Shown piece after piece: positions 53,276 to 62,900 of a stretch of 64,000 nucleotides of DNA. Every line of letters starts with the position of its first letter. Positions within the stretch are counted from its first letter, which is position 1. The notes under the pieces were generated by a model. The model was not told the DNA's origin, did no database searches, and saw nothing but the letters and a program-made list of their open reading frames with translations. Origin of the DNA: JAGVJT01 sp964471225 (GTDB lineage Bacteria > Pseudomonadota > Gammaproteobacteria > Legionellales > Legionellaceae); NCBI GenBank assembly GCA_964471225.1, contig CAYYEZ010000042.1, positions 1 through 64,000 on the forward strand, read 5' to 3'. Made by a program: the position numbers and the translations under genes.

Positions 53276-54563
53276 GCATCACACCTTCTATTTCGTCCAT
53301 CTCAACCGGAAGTTTAGCTGTCAAATTTTCATAACCATGCTCGGTCACTAAAATATCATCCTCAATACGCACACCAATTCCACGCCAAGGAGAATCCTCA
53401 GGAACAACAAGAGACGATAAATAAAGACCGGGTTCAACAGTCAAGACCATACCGGGTTGTAAAGCGCGCCATGTGCCTTGATGTTTATAAGTACCCGCAT
53501 CATGTACATCCAGTCCTAGCCAATGCCCAGATGAGTGCATATAAAAAGATTTGTAAGCCTGCTGCTCAATGAGCGTATCTCGACTGCCTTGTAAAAGATT
53601 TAAATCAATCAAACCCTCCGTCAAAACACGAACCATTATTTCTTGAATCTCAGGCCATAATAGACCTGGCTTTATCATCGCAATACCCGCCTGTTGCGCT
53701 TTCAATACTAGTTCATAAATAGCGCGCTGCTCACCCAAAAATCGTCCATTCGCAGGAATAGTTCGGGTAATATCCGATGCATAATGCTGATACTCTCCAC
53801 CGGCGTCAATCAACACAAGTTGATCTCGAAGAAGAGGTTGATTATTAGCAGTATAATGCAAAACACATGCATTTTCCCCAGACGCTACAATCGAATCGTA
53901 GGCCACCGCACGACAACCGTGTCGCATCACTTCATATAGAAACTCGGCTTCTAGCTCGTACTCTGTCTCTAATGCACGGCAACGCTGCATCATACGCAAA
54001 TGCCCCGCTGTTGAAATACGTGCAGCCTCACGCATCAACAAAAGCTCATCTGAATCTTTGAAAACACGCATCTCACCGATCAGTGGCGCAATATCTCTTA
54101 ATATTTCAGGAACCATCTTGCCTTGGCGGACCTTTCCTTTTACCTTCCCCCAAGCTTCCAGAATCATCTTTTCATACGCAGGCGCTCGAGTAAATGGGAA
54201 ATAAATCGCCTCTTTCTCAAGTAAAAGCTCGGGTAGCATGGTAGAAAATGCATCAATAGAATAAGCCTTATCGACATTTAATGACGATATTGCTCTTTCC
54301 TGCCCCAATCTCGGTCCTGTCCATAATTCCTCACTGGGTACACGTATACGATTGAATAAAATACTTTCGCCAAGCTCTCCTGACGTAAGGACAAGCAATG
54401 CATCCGGCTCATCAAAGCCGGTCAGATAATAAAAATCACTATCCTGACGGAATCGATAATGTGCATCCCCATTACGAATCACCTCCTGTGCACCAGGAAT
54501 AATTGCGATAGCGTTAGAAGGCAACGCTTTTGCTAATTGTTGACGACGAATTCGATAAGGCAT
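53268..54563 (-). CDS. pepP: Xaa-Pro aminopeptidase P
   Basis: M24B metallopeptidase removing N-terminal residues before proline. 431 aa. The metal ligands are all present: Asp pair in DAGGEYQHYASDITRT, His in SSGHWLGLDVHD, Glu in LTVEPGLYL, Glu in RIEDDILVT. The N-terminal creatinase-like domain begins MPYRIRRQQL and contains the FYYLTGFDEPDALLVL stretch. Operon with ubiH. Confidence 0.96.
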   Translation of the reverse strand: MPYRIRRQQLAKALPSNAIAIIPGAQEVIRNGDAHYRFRQDSDFYYLTGFDEPDALLVLTSGELGESILFNRIRVPSEELWTGPRLGQERAISSLNVDKAYSIDAFSTMLPELLLEKEAIYFPFTRAPAYEKMILEAWGKVKGKVRQGKMVPEILRDIAPLIGEMRVFKDSDELLLMREAARISTAGHLRMMQRCRALETEYELEAEFLYEVMRHGCRAVAYDSIVASGENACVLHYTANNQPLLRDQLVLIDAGGEYQHYASDITRTIPANGRFLGEQRAIYELVLKAQQAGIAMIKPGLLWPEIQEIMVRVLTEGLIDLNLLQGSRDTLIEQQAYKSFYMHSSGHWLGLDVHDAGTYKHQGTWRALQPGMVLTVEPGLYLSSLVVPEDSPWRGIGVRIEDDILVTEHGYENLTAKLPVEMDEIEGVMRD

Positions 54564-54656
54564 CTCTGTCTATGACCTTAAAAGATATTTTTTTACACTA
54601 TACCAAAGATACCTCAAAATTGTTAATCTATTCCTTTTTGTTGGGGTCGAAAATTC

Positions 54657-55298
54657 ATGCGAGAGCAGAGCTTTGTTGATCAAATTATTTTGCACGCGGA
54701 TACCTTCTTGCGCGTTCTTTTTGTGCCACAACAACGCCCGCACCAGCGAGAAAATCCTGCAAAGAATATTCCCGACACCACACTCACGCTTGCAGAAAAA
54801 AAGCATGTTGCAGGACTCATGCGAGTCAATCACGCAGGAGAAGTTTGCGCACAAGCACTCTATCAAGGACAAGCATTAACAGCAAAACTTGAGCAAGTAC
54901 GAACACAAATGGTCTTGGCAGCCAGTGAAGAAATCGATCATTTAGCCTGGTGTGAAGAAAGGCTTAAAGAGCTCGAAAGTACAACCAGCGTACTTAATCC
55001 TGTTTGGTATGTTGGCTCTTTTTTTATTGGCGCTTTAGCCGGCTTTATTGGCGATGCGTTGAGTTTAGGATTTGTGGCCGAAACAGAGCGCCAAGTTACC
55101 GCCCATTTAAATCAACACTTAGATAGGCTACCTCAGCACGATCTAAAAACCAAAGTCATTTTAGAACAAATGAAAACAGATGAAATAGCACATGCGAACG
55201 CTGCTGTCGCCGCCGGCGGCAAGGAGCTCCCTTCTTTGATAAAAAAACTCATGTATGCAACCTCGAAACTACTCACAACAGCCAGCTATAAAATTTAA
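54657..55298 (+). CDS. coq7: Coq7-type demethoxyubiquinone hydroxylase
   Basis: Di-iron monooxygenase for C6 hydroxylation in ubiquinone synthesis, used in place of UbiF. 213 aa. The iron ligands are visible: Glu in MRVNHAGEVCAQALYQGQ, ExxH in SEEIDHLAWCEERL, Glu in FVAETERQVTAHL, ExxH in KTDEIAHANAA. Together with two UbiH-family enzymes in this window, it gives three ring hydroxylases for ubiquinone. Confidence 0.95.
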   Translation: MREQSFVDQIILHADTFLRVLFVPQQRPHQRENPAKNIPDTTLTLAEKKHVAGLMRVNHAGEVCAQALYQGQALTAKLEQVRTQMVLAASEEIDHLAWCEERLKELESTTSVLNPVWYVGSFFIGALAGFIGDALSLGFVAETERQVTAHLNQHLDRLPQHDLKTKVILEQMKTDEIAHANAAVAAGGKELPSLIKKLMYATSKLLTTASYKI

Positions 55299-55866
55299 TT
55301 TGCGAAATGCTTTGAAGCTACTGCAAATCGTATTTTTTGCACTCAGCACATCGATTGCGTTCGCCGAAGAAACTGATAGCTGTGTCAAATGGCCTACTTG
55401 GTTTAAGCCAGTCTGCACCACACTTCGCGATACTTGGACTCAAGGACGTCCGGAGCTCTATCTGACAGGATATGCTTGGCACAACCGCTACACATATACC
55501 CAAAAACGCTTAAAAACTTACAACGAAGCCGCATGGGGTGGCGGTCTAGGTAAGGGCTTCATTGACAAGGACGGTGATTGGAACAGTTTATATATGATTG
55601 CGTTTTTAGATTCACACAAAAATGTAGAGCCATTGGGTGGATATGCCTTTATTAAAACTGCTCATTTTTCAAAGCATGTTCGCGGCGGTCTTGGTTATAC
55701 TGCTTTCATTACTGCAAGACCAGATATCTACAAAGGTCGACCTTTCCCTGGCGTTCTTCCTCTTGTTTCGTTTAGTATCTTGCGACTGTCTATTTTTGCA
55801 ACGTACATTCCCGGTGCCGCAGGTGCCGGAAACGTACTCTTCTGCTTTGCAAAGTTTTCGTTTTGA
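55255..55866 (+). CDS. pagP: Lipid A palmitoyltransferase PagP
   Basis: Outer-membrane beta-barrel enzyme that moves palmitate from phospholipid to lipid A, giving resistance to antimicrobial peptides. 203 aa. A signal peptide (about residues 16-37, ending AFA) precedes an N-terminal helix and the barrel. The expected phrases are there: YLTGYAWHNRYTY (with the catalytic-region His), AAWGGGLGKGFID, and ending GNVLFCFAKFSF. The 5' end overlaps coq7 by 44 nt, unusually long, and the first 15 residues have no ribosome-binding site, so a later start is possible. Confidence 0.9.
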   Translation: MQPRNYSQQPAIKFNLRNALKLLQIVFFALSTSIAFAEETDSCVKWPTWFKPVCTTLRDTWTQGRPELYLTGYAWHNRYTYTQKRLKTYNEAAWGGGLGKGFIDKDGDWNSLYMIAFLDSHKNVEPLGGYAFIKTAHFSKHVRGGLGYTAFITARPDIYKGRPFPGVLPLVSFSILRLSIFATYIPGAAGAGNVLFCFAKFSF

Positions 55867-55871
55867 CGGAA

Positions 55872-57983
55872 TCACGCTCTAATTTTATAACATCGATGAA
55901 TATGCGTATGGCGCTTAAAATCGATATCTATTGTCGTGTCTGTAATCTCTTGAACGGCCTCGTCTTCTAATAACGCTTTTGCTAATTTAAACGTTTTTAA
56001 ATTCGTAGAAAAATACAACACACCGGTAGGCGTGAGCAATTTTCTGCAATCAGCAATAAGCTGCTCATGATCTCGTTGGATATCTAGGGTATTCGTCATA
56101 CGCTTGGAGTTTGAGAAACTTGGCGGATCTAAGAAAATCACATCAAAACGATCTTCTGTTATCTTAAGCCAGCTCATACAATCGTAATGCACAAATTGAT
56201 GTCTCGAAGTATCAAGATCATTTAACCTAAAATTATCTTCCGACCATGCGAGGTAAGTTTTAGATAGATCTACACTCACCGTCATCGCACCGGCAAGTGC
56301 CGCATGCACACTCGCAGAACCGGTATAAGAAAAACAATTGAGAAAACGCATTCCTGGTTTTAATGTCTCACGAAAATGCATTCTTAATGGCCGATGGTCT
56401 AAAAATAATCCTGTGTCCAAATAATCCCATAGGTTCACATAAAAACTTGCGTCACCCTCTTTCACAATCATACGCTGTCTTGCATCATTCAATTTTTCAT
56501 ATTGAATCAATCCTTTTTGCTGTTGTCTTGTTTTTACGACAAGATTTCGATGATCAATATCCAGTACCTGAGGAATCATTTGCTGCACTTCTAAGCGGCG
56601 TCGTTGTGCTTTTTGTGGATCAATCGTCACAGGGGGAGCATATTCTTGTAGTACGACAAAATCTTGATAACGATCCACAGCAAAAGCATATTCTGGCAAA
56701 TCAGCATCATATAGTCTGTAACAATCAATATGGTTGCGCTTGGCCCATTTTTGTAAATGCTGCACGTTTTTTTTAAGTCGATTAGCAAACATTACCGCGC
56801 CATCAGAAACTGCAAGCGGGCGTTTTTCCTCTAAAAATACATTTGTCTCATCTAATTTAAAACAGTACAACTTACATAACAATGCGCCGTTATATAGCGT
56901 ATATTGTTTATGTGCACGCAGTCCGGTTGCTTTTGCAAGCTCGACTTCTGGCGTTAAAATTGCAGCTGTCCATTGTTGAAATTGAGCATTTAATGTGCGA
57001 CCCAAGGTCTTATAAAAAGCTTGTAATCCTAATGAATCACCTAAACGTACGCCATAAGGTGGATTGGTAATCATCAGTCCTTTTTCAGCGATAGGGATGG
57101 CCTTTTCTAGCGAGCTAATTTTCCAAGAAGCCCACTCAGACACACCCGCACGTCTGGCATTTTCTTTGGCGTGCGTAATCGCTCGTGGGTCTTTATCGCT
57201 ACCTTCAGCCAAAACAGTAGGCTTAATTACAGCATTTTCAGCTGTTGCTCGAACTTTTTGCCAAATAGACTCATCATGTGACAGCCAATGGTAAAAAGCT
57301 TTATCCTGTCTTAACAATCCAGGAGCCATATTCGCGGCCATCATCAAAGCTTCAATAACTAATGTGCCAGAACCACAACAAAGATCTTGTAATGCATACC
57401 CTTCTTTCATTAGCTTTGGCCATCCGGCACGCATAAGCATCGCTGCGGCAAGATGCTCTTTAAGTGGCGCCTCACCGGCATCTTGGCGGTAACCTCGTTG
57501 ATGTAAGCTGTAGCCGACAACATCAAGACTCAAAGTAACCCGGCCATTTTTTAAATAGGCATGGAGTAAAATATTAGGATTTTCTCTATCAATATGAGGA
57601 CGAACACCTGTTTTTTCTTTGAAATAATCAGCGACAGCATCTTTAACAACTTGAGCACCGAATAAAGTATTACGAAAAAAAGAAGAGCTACCGTGAAAGG
57701 TGATCGCGAATGTTTTTTCAGGCAGAAAAACACTCTCCCAAGAAAACGCTCGACACGCCGCATATAAGTCTTCGGGGGTTTCTACTTCGTCTTCAAATAA
57801 AATCACTTGTACGCGACCAGCAAGCCTTGACCATAAGCACACACGGTATAAGTTTTCCAACGATAGCGTAGTGTATACGCCTTGAGGGCTTGTCTTATCT
57901 GAGGAAATATGAAGTGTTTTTAGCTCTTCGGAAAGCAGCCCTTCAAGGCCCTTAGGGCAACTTATAAAAACAGGAAACATCAT
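55872..57983 (-). CDS. rlmL: 23S rRNA methyltransferase RlmKL (fusion)
   Basis: 703 aa bifunctional enzyme: m2G2445 (RlmL part) and m7G2069 (RlmK part) of 23S rRNA. An N-terminal THUMP domain (to about 160), the first methylase with ITNPPYGVRLGD, and the second with DVIFLDPPSFSNSKR. This length matches E. coli RlmKL. It starts within the end of darP by 4 nt; tandem ATGs at 57983 and 57980. Confidence 0.96.
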   Translation of the reverse strand: MMFPVFISCPKGLEGLLSEELKTLHISSDKTSPQGVYTTLSLENLYRVCLWSRLAGRVQVILFEDEVETPEDLYAACRAFSWESVFLPEKTFAITFHGSSSFFRNTLFGAQVVKDAVADYFKEKTGVRPHIDRENPNILLHAYLKNGRVTLSLDVVGYSLHQRGYRQDAGEAPLKEHLAAAMLMRAGWPKLMKEGYALQDLCCGSGTLVIEALMMAANMAPGLLRQDKAFYHWLSHDESIWQKVRATAENAVIKPTVLAEGSDKDPRAITHAKENARRAGVSEWASWKISSLEKAIPIAEKGLMITNPPYGVRLGDSLGLQAFYKTLGRTLNAQFQQWTAAILTPEVELAKATGLRAHKQYTLYNGALLCKLYCFKLDETNVFLEEKRPLAVSDGAVMFANRLKKNVQHLQKWAKRNHIDCYRLYDADLPEYAFAVDRYQDFVVLQEYAPPVTIDPQKAQRRRLEVQQMIPQVLDIDHRNLVVKTRQQQKGLIQYEKLNDARQRMIVKEGDASFYVNLWDYLDTGLFLDHRPLRMHFRETLKPGMRFLNCFSYTGSASVHAALAGAMTVSVDLSKTYLAWSEDNFRLNDLDTSRHQFVHYDCMSWLKITEDRFDVIFLDPPSFSNSKRMTNTLDIQRDHEQLIADCRKLLTPTGVLYFSTNLKTFKLAKALLEDEAVQEITDTTIDIDFKRHTHIHRCYKIRA

Positions 57984-58459
57984 TGAATAAACTGCCTTAT
58001 ATAGCGAAATAATGAAAGACCAGCACCAGTACGCTTTCCCTTCGTTGATTCATCTTGTGCTTTTTTAATAAGCTGTCGCAATCGTTGAATATCCGTCTCA
58101 GGATAAGTCTCAATAAACAAAGTCAATGCGCCAGGCTCATCAAGAACTAAACGCTCACGCCACTGCTCCAGTGCGTGAAACACAGCCCCTTGTGTTGCAT
58201 CTTCCTCTTGCAACTTGGCATAAGCCTCGGTGAGCGCATCCCCGCCCTCTTTTCGAATGAGCTTACCTATCCACAAAGCATGACGCTTAATGGCACCAAA
58301 GCTCTTCAAGAGTTTCGCGTCATTAATGGCTTGTCGAAGCGTTATCGATAAAGGAAGTTGATCCAGTCTCTCAGGACTTAGATGCACCAAAGCCTCGCCC
58401 AGCGCGTTCAGCGCTTGAGCGTCTTTCTTCTTTTGTGTTTTGCTTTTTATCTCATTCAT
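57980..58459 (-). CDS. darP: Ribosome-associated protein DarP (YjgA)
   Basis: 159 aa from MNEIKSKTQKKKDAQAL, helical bundle. The QRDAL/ALGEALVHLSPERLDQLPL region and the C-terminal SKGKRTGAGLSLFRYIRQF-type (here TKGKRTGAGLSLFRYIRQF) are family features. It assists 50S assembly. The start was chosen by family length; a TATAAT at 58466-58471 lies only 6 nt upstream, suggesting a leaderless transcript. Confidence 0.92.
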   Translation of the reverse strand: MNEIKSKTQKKKDAQALNALGEALVHLSPERLDQLPLSITLRQAINDAKLLKSFGAIKRHALWIGKLIRKEGGDALTEAYAKLQEEDATQGAVFHALEQWRERLVLDEPGALTLFIETYPETDIQRLRQLIKKAQDESTKGKRTGAGLSLFRYIRQFIQ

Positions 58460-58465
58460 GCGCGT

Positions 58466-58471
58466 ATTATA
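58466..58471 (-). promoter_or_regulatory. -10 box of darP (leaderless start)
   Basis: A perfect TATAAT on the minus strand lies 6 nt before the darP ATG; no good -35 partner and no ribosome-binding site are seen. The predicted transcript begins at or near the ATG. Confidence 0.45.
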
Positions 58472-58537
58472 CCTAATAACATTGAAAACACCATTTTTGT
58501 TTAATTTTTGTGCTAACATAATTATAGGAGGTTTATT

Positions 58538-58603
58538 TTGAGGAGTATATCTAAGGAGCTTCTCTGTTTTTTGGAGACGCATGATTTTCTTTTTTTTGTT
58601 TAA
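58538..58603 (+). CDS. Possible 21-residue leader peptide
   Basis: TTG-started frame of 21 codons (MRSISKELLCFLETHDFLFFV) with a perfect AGGAGG exactly 6 nt upstream, ending 12 nt before the next gene. The strong ribosome-binding site is the only evidence. It may be an upstream regulatory peptide or chance. Confidence 0.3.
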   Translation: MRSISKELLCFLETHDFLFFV

Positions 58604-58615
58604 GAGGTAAAAACC

Positions 58616-59056
58616 ATGAGAAATCACGACACATGGATGGTCGTTTTTGATACTACAACCTGCCATATATACCATTACGACAAGCATCATCTTGATTTGC
58701 TAAAAGAAATAAAGCACATAGAAAATAGAGGGAAAGATAGCGATTTTGCTTTAGACAGACCCGGGCACTATAAAGCATCGAATGCAAGGGGCGCTTACAC
58801 CCCAAAAAGTAATCATAAAGCCAATAGTATCCAACATTTCGCAAATGAAATTGGACATTATCTGGAAAAAGAGAGGTCTCGCCAGCATTATGACAAGCTA
58901 ATTCTCGTTGCAGAACCACATATGATGGGGCGAATGAAAAAACACATCTCAAAGAATGTGGAGCGCTTAGTTCATCATGAAGTTCCAAAGAGTTTGCTTT
59001 GGACGAACGATAACGCTTTGCTTTCTCGCGTAAATCAACATATGTATCATCATTAG
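58616..59056 (+). CDS. Host attachment-family protein
   Basis: 146 aa. It begins MRNHDTWMVVFDTTTCHIYHY, the typical opening of the family (a Trp followed by a hydrophobic strand), and has the later LILVAEPHMMGRMKKHI...HHEVPKSLLW pattern. Proteins of this family were named for attachment to host cells in Agrobacterium and Legionella-type bacteria, but biochemical function is not established. Cytoplasmic by sequence, with no signal peptide. Confidence 0.85.
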   Translation: MRNHDTWMVVFDTTTCHIYHYDKHHLDLLKEIKHIENRGKDSDFALDRPGHYKASNARGAYTPKSNHKANSIQHFANEIGHYLEKERSRQHYDKLILVAEPHMMGRMKKHISKNVERLVHHEVPKSLLWTNDNALLSRVNQHMYHH

Positions 59057-59118
59057 AAGCGATTCATTTGAGTGAATTTTGTGATAAACTAGATCAAAAT
59101 TCACTCAAAGAAAAAATC

Positions 59119-59622
59119 ATGCGTCAATTTGCTGTTATTTTGCTCATTTTACTTGGTTTTCATGCCCATGCAGAACATGCTTTTCTTAAAACATCAACGC
59201 GCGACATTCCCCTTGAAACACTACAGGGCAAGTGGATATTCATCAGTTATTGGGCGACGTGGTGTCCTCCTTGTCTAGACGAAATCGATGTGCTGAATCA
59301 ATTTCACCAATCGCATCAACAAGAAGATGTGATGCTCTTTGCCGTAAATTATGATGGTCTATCGCCCAAAGAACAAGTTGCTCTAGCCAAAACCCATAAG
59401 CTCAAGTATCCGAGCTTAATCGAAGATCCGGCAAAAGCTCTGAATTTAGGCGATATTCCTCATTTGCCTGCGATGTTTATCTTTAATCCCAACGGACAAC
59501 TTCAAGATAAACAGTATGGCGAACAAACACTCGCAGATCTCAATCACTATTTTTTAAAGCTTAAAAAGGATTTTGCACAGGCACCACAGTCGACACAGCG
59601 TGCTTATAAACCATCTGTGTAA
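59119..59622 (+). CDS. TlpA-like thioredoxin-fold protein
   Basis: 167 aa from MRQFAVILLILLGFHAHA, a Sec signal peptide, so periplasmic. The thioredoxin active site WATWCPPCLDEI (CPPC) is present, followed by LGDIPHLPAMFIFNPNG with the usual cis-Pro. Likely a disulfide reductase/cytochrome c biogenesis or repair function. The start excludes 17 upstream in-frame residues that do not resemble a signal peptide. Its last 62 nt overlap hfq on the opposite strand. Confidence 0.9.
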   Translation: MRQFAVILLILLGFHAHAEHAFLKTSTRDIPLETLQGKWIFISYWATWCPPCLDEIDVLNQFHQSHQQEDVMLFAVNYDGLSPKEQVALAKTHKLKYPSLIEDPAKALNLGDIPHLPAMFIFNPNGQLQDKQYGEQTLADLNHYFLKLKKDFAQAPQSTQRAYKPSV

Positions 59623-59770
59623 TGGCATCTTTTAAAAAGATAACATCATCATCTACCTTTTCAATCATGCCATGCAATTTGATCCCACTTTTTAAAAAGA
59701 TAGAGACTTGTATTTTTTTATCACATAGCAACTGTAAAAAACTGTTTTCCAAATTTTGTTGTTGAGACAT
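59561..59770 (-). CDS. hfq: Divergent RNA chaperone Hfq
   Basis: 69 aa from MSQQQNLENSFLQLL (AAGGAG 8 nt upstream). The Sm2 motif VYKHAVSTVVP and GIKLHGMIE confirm the family. Key positions differ from E. coli: Gln8 is Glu, Tyr25 is Phe, the rim Arg16-Arg17-Glu18-Arg19 reads Cys-Asp-Lys-Lys, and Phe42 is Asp. These are parts of the proximal and rim RNA sites, so RNA preference may be changed. No C-terminal tail. The gene is not in the usual miaA-hfq-hflX block, so it could be a second hfq. Overlaps the TlpA-like gene tail to tail. Confidence 0.88.
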   Translation of the reverse strand: MSQQQNLENSFLQLLCDKKIQVSIFLKSGIKLHGMIEKVDDDVIFLKDAITQMVYKHAVSTVVPVQNPF

Positions 59771-59920
59771 TACGGCTCTCCTTATTTTTATTTTTTGAGT
59801 AATGCAACTGTCTATCAATTTGTCGGCTTGGTTTTAAAAATCTTTAACAATTCATTTTTTGAACTAAAAATAACCAAAAAATTCATGAGCAATCAAGACA
59901 AGATATAAAAGAGACCCATA
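59771..59920. other. Divergent promoter gap between hfq and the giant gene
   Basis: About 150 bp of AT-rich DNA that must contain the promoters of hfq (minus) and the giant gene (plus). No strong -35/-10 pair or terminator was identified. Confidence 0.4.
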
Positions 59921-62900
59921 ATGTGCGATAATGAGTCAAACAGATATCTAACGAGCGCATCCATGTTTTCTTCGTCTTTTGAAAGTTCGAATTTAAGTAC
60001 CCCAACAGAAATTCAAATGAATATCAGCTTACTAGCTCATATTGCAGCAGACTCAGAGTTGCAAGGTCGGTACGGTGTTCAAGGGTGTGTTTTTGCAAAT
60101 ACGATTGGATATTTTAAATCTTACTTAGCCACGCTTCCTGAGGCACATCTCAGTTTAAAAAAACTGACTGAATCTGTCGAAAAATTACATGTCTATGCCA
60201 GATACATACAAAATATGGCCCAAAGAAGAGCATCCATAAAAGAAGCAACCGAGTTTTCTGGGGAAATAGCACACCGAATTACCGCACTACGTTCAGGAGA
60301 AGAGGTGATACTACCTGGCGGATGGGTTAATCCGGGAAGCCCTGGTCATGCGATGATTTATCATTTTAGAAAAGAAGGCGATGTCTTGCGCTTTTATATC
60401 TATAATGCAGGGGCAGGAGTGGAATATCACGAAAAAATGTCAAGCACATCAAGTGAACGATATTTCTCAACTAAAGTTTATGAGTTTAAAGAGGCGGCCC
60501 ACCTTCAGCTTATGTATCTCATCCGCCGCTTGGTCGTGGCACATTTGAATCATTTACACCCTGATTTCGACTCGAAGGCGTTATATGTTCACAATATTGA
60601 TGAAATTATTCCTTTCATCAATGATTTAACGAAAGATGAGCCCTTGCTTGCTCAAGATCTATTCGAAGAGGTCTTGACCACAACAGGGCAAATCAGTGGC
60701 ACGTGTACTCAACGCTCCATTCATCAAATGCTTAAGCACTATTTTAAATCGCTTGAAGATTATCGTCGTTTTATCGTTGATTTTAAAATTTATGCGATTG
60801 ATGACTATTTGAAAAAGCACTCAAGGTGTAGCCAACCCATTCAAGAGCTGGTGAGTTATGCCATTATTAACACCATTAAAATTTGTGATACTCCCGAATT
60901 ATATACTTTAGATGAAAAAGAGGAAAAACTAATACAGTTGTACAAATTACAATCCCAATTAGCACAATTTGCATTGCAAGAAAGAGTAACAGCGATACCG
61001 TCTTTTTTGAACAACTTTACTTTTCAACGATACAGTTTTGATATTTCTAGCCCGACGTTTGAGTTGAGCGCACTTTCTCATCAAACACAGCCCTCCCGAG
61101 AGTTACATCGAATTGAGCCCTCACCTCGCCCTTCCCTCCTTCAAGAATTGAGTAAAATCTATAATACTTGCCAAGAAGCACACGCTTCGGGTGATGTGAT
61201 TTGGGTCATGAAACAAATTGAGCAAGTTTTTCTAGATTTGCCTGCCCCTATGTCTTTTGCAGGGGCTTCTTTTTATGATCTTTTTACCCAAGAAGAGTTA
61301 TTCGAGCCGTTTATACAAAAATTATATGATTTTCAGGTACTGTTTGATCGCTGCCGAAAAACTGCTTTTGGTCAGAACCAATTTGTTGCACAAGCTACTT
61401 TGCAAATGAGCATCATAGCCATCAATGACGACTGCCATCGAAAATATGCAAAAATTAATGGCAAACCAGATTTTTCTCCATTTTTTGCATATTTTATTAA
61501 CGGATACTTTAAGGGCTATGCCTATAGCCCTTACTTGGCGAGCCACCACGTCATGCTTGACGAACGCTTTCAAGCTTTGAGAGGCCTCTATACGAACGAG
61601 GAAAAATCAGATGATATGTCTTCGGCTTATCTTGATTATTATAATCAACTCATCAAAACATTTCCTGAAGTTTATCACGATCTTGAGAGCAGGTACCAAG
61701 ATCAAGCGCCAAAAGATGTTGATTTTCATAGCGCTATTGTCAGAGCAAAAGCCGAAGCACTGTACGTACTTTGCAACCAATTTATTCAAAATATGCCCGA
61801 GATGACGCTCACGCCAGAGAGCTTTCTGAATGCCCCGGCGTATGCACCATTCTGTAGAGAAATACGAAAGCAATGGGAGTATGGATGCTCAATTTTGCGC
61901 GGAATCAACCCTTTATTTCCAGACAGATCCTTTTCTTTGAAATTCATTTTGGTAATGGAGCTTAATCCATATTCGAAAACCCTTAATTTCAAAGACACTT
62001 TTTTGAACTCAGCTAACAGCATTTCATATACTGGATTTCCACTAGCAATCACTCAGCACCAATATGAAGTAAAACGACCTGAAATGAAGACTGTCTGTCA
62101 TCATGAAAATCCAGACTTTATCTCTGACACAAAGCGCAAAAAAACAAGCAATGACATTCAACTTTCACCTTACGATCACCCCACAACTCGAGTGATCAAC
62201 AAAGATGATTTTTTCTTCAGAGATTTGCTGCACTTACGAACATCTCAAAGACATCAGGCCTCATTAACGCTCGATTATTTTCATGAGGTGCGAGATTACC
62301 TGAAAGATCCAGAAATACAACGATATGTTGAGGGTAATATTTTTGAGCCTTGCGTTTTATTAATCACGCTAGAAAAAGATGAGACTTTTTTGATGCGATT
62401 TGATGAGTTCGTTGACAGTGGACTCAGAGCTTTTGTGGCAGTCAATAAAGAAATGACACATGAGGCATTATTTTTTATTCGCTTAAGTGCCTACGTCAAT
62501 CGGTTTGCTGCAGAAAAAATACCTGGCTTAACGAATCGGTTAGAAAGTGACTATGATCGAATCTCTGATTTGATCCTCTCCAATACAGATCAGCATATTT
62601 TAGCCAGTCTTCATCAATATCGATTTATCTTAGGAATGGCTTTTTATCAGAAGACTCAGCGCCCTCCTATGAAGCTTTTTGAAGAGCTGTTTATTTCATA
62701 TTTCTATATTCAAACCAATACGAATCTACATGTTCCTTTAGATGAAGAAACAAGTGCGGAATTAATATTCAGCAAACGAGAGTTTCAAGAGTCTATCAAA
62801 CGTCGTTTACCCGAAATTAATGAAGACTTGATTCAAAGAGTTCTACATCACTTGAAAGGCCATTTTAAACAGCAACTCGCGACACTTAGGCTCTCAAGAA

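Noticed and set aside
54570..54872. 100-codon minus-strand frame between pepP and coq7
   Set aside because: Covers the coq7 5' end antisense; sequence has no family features and no ribosome-binding site.
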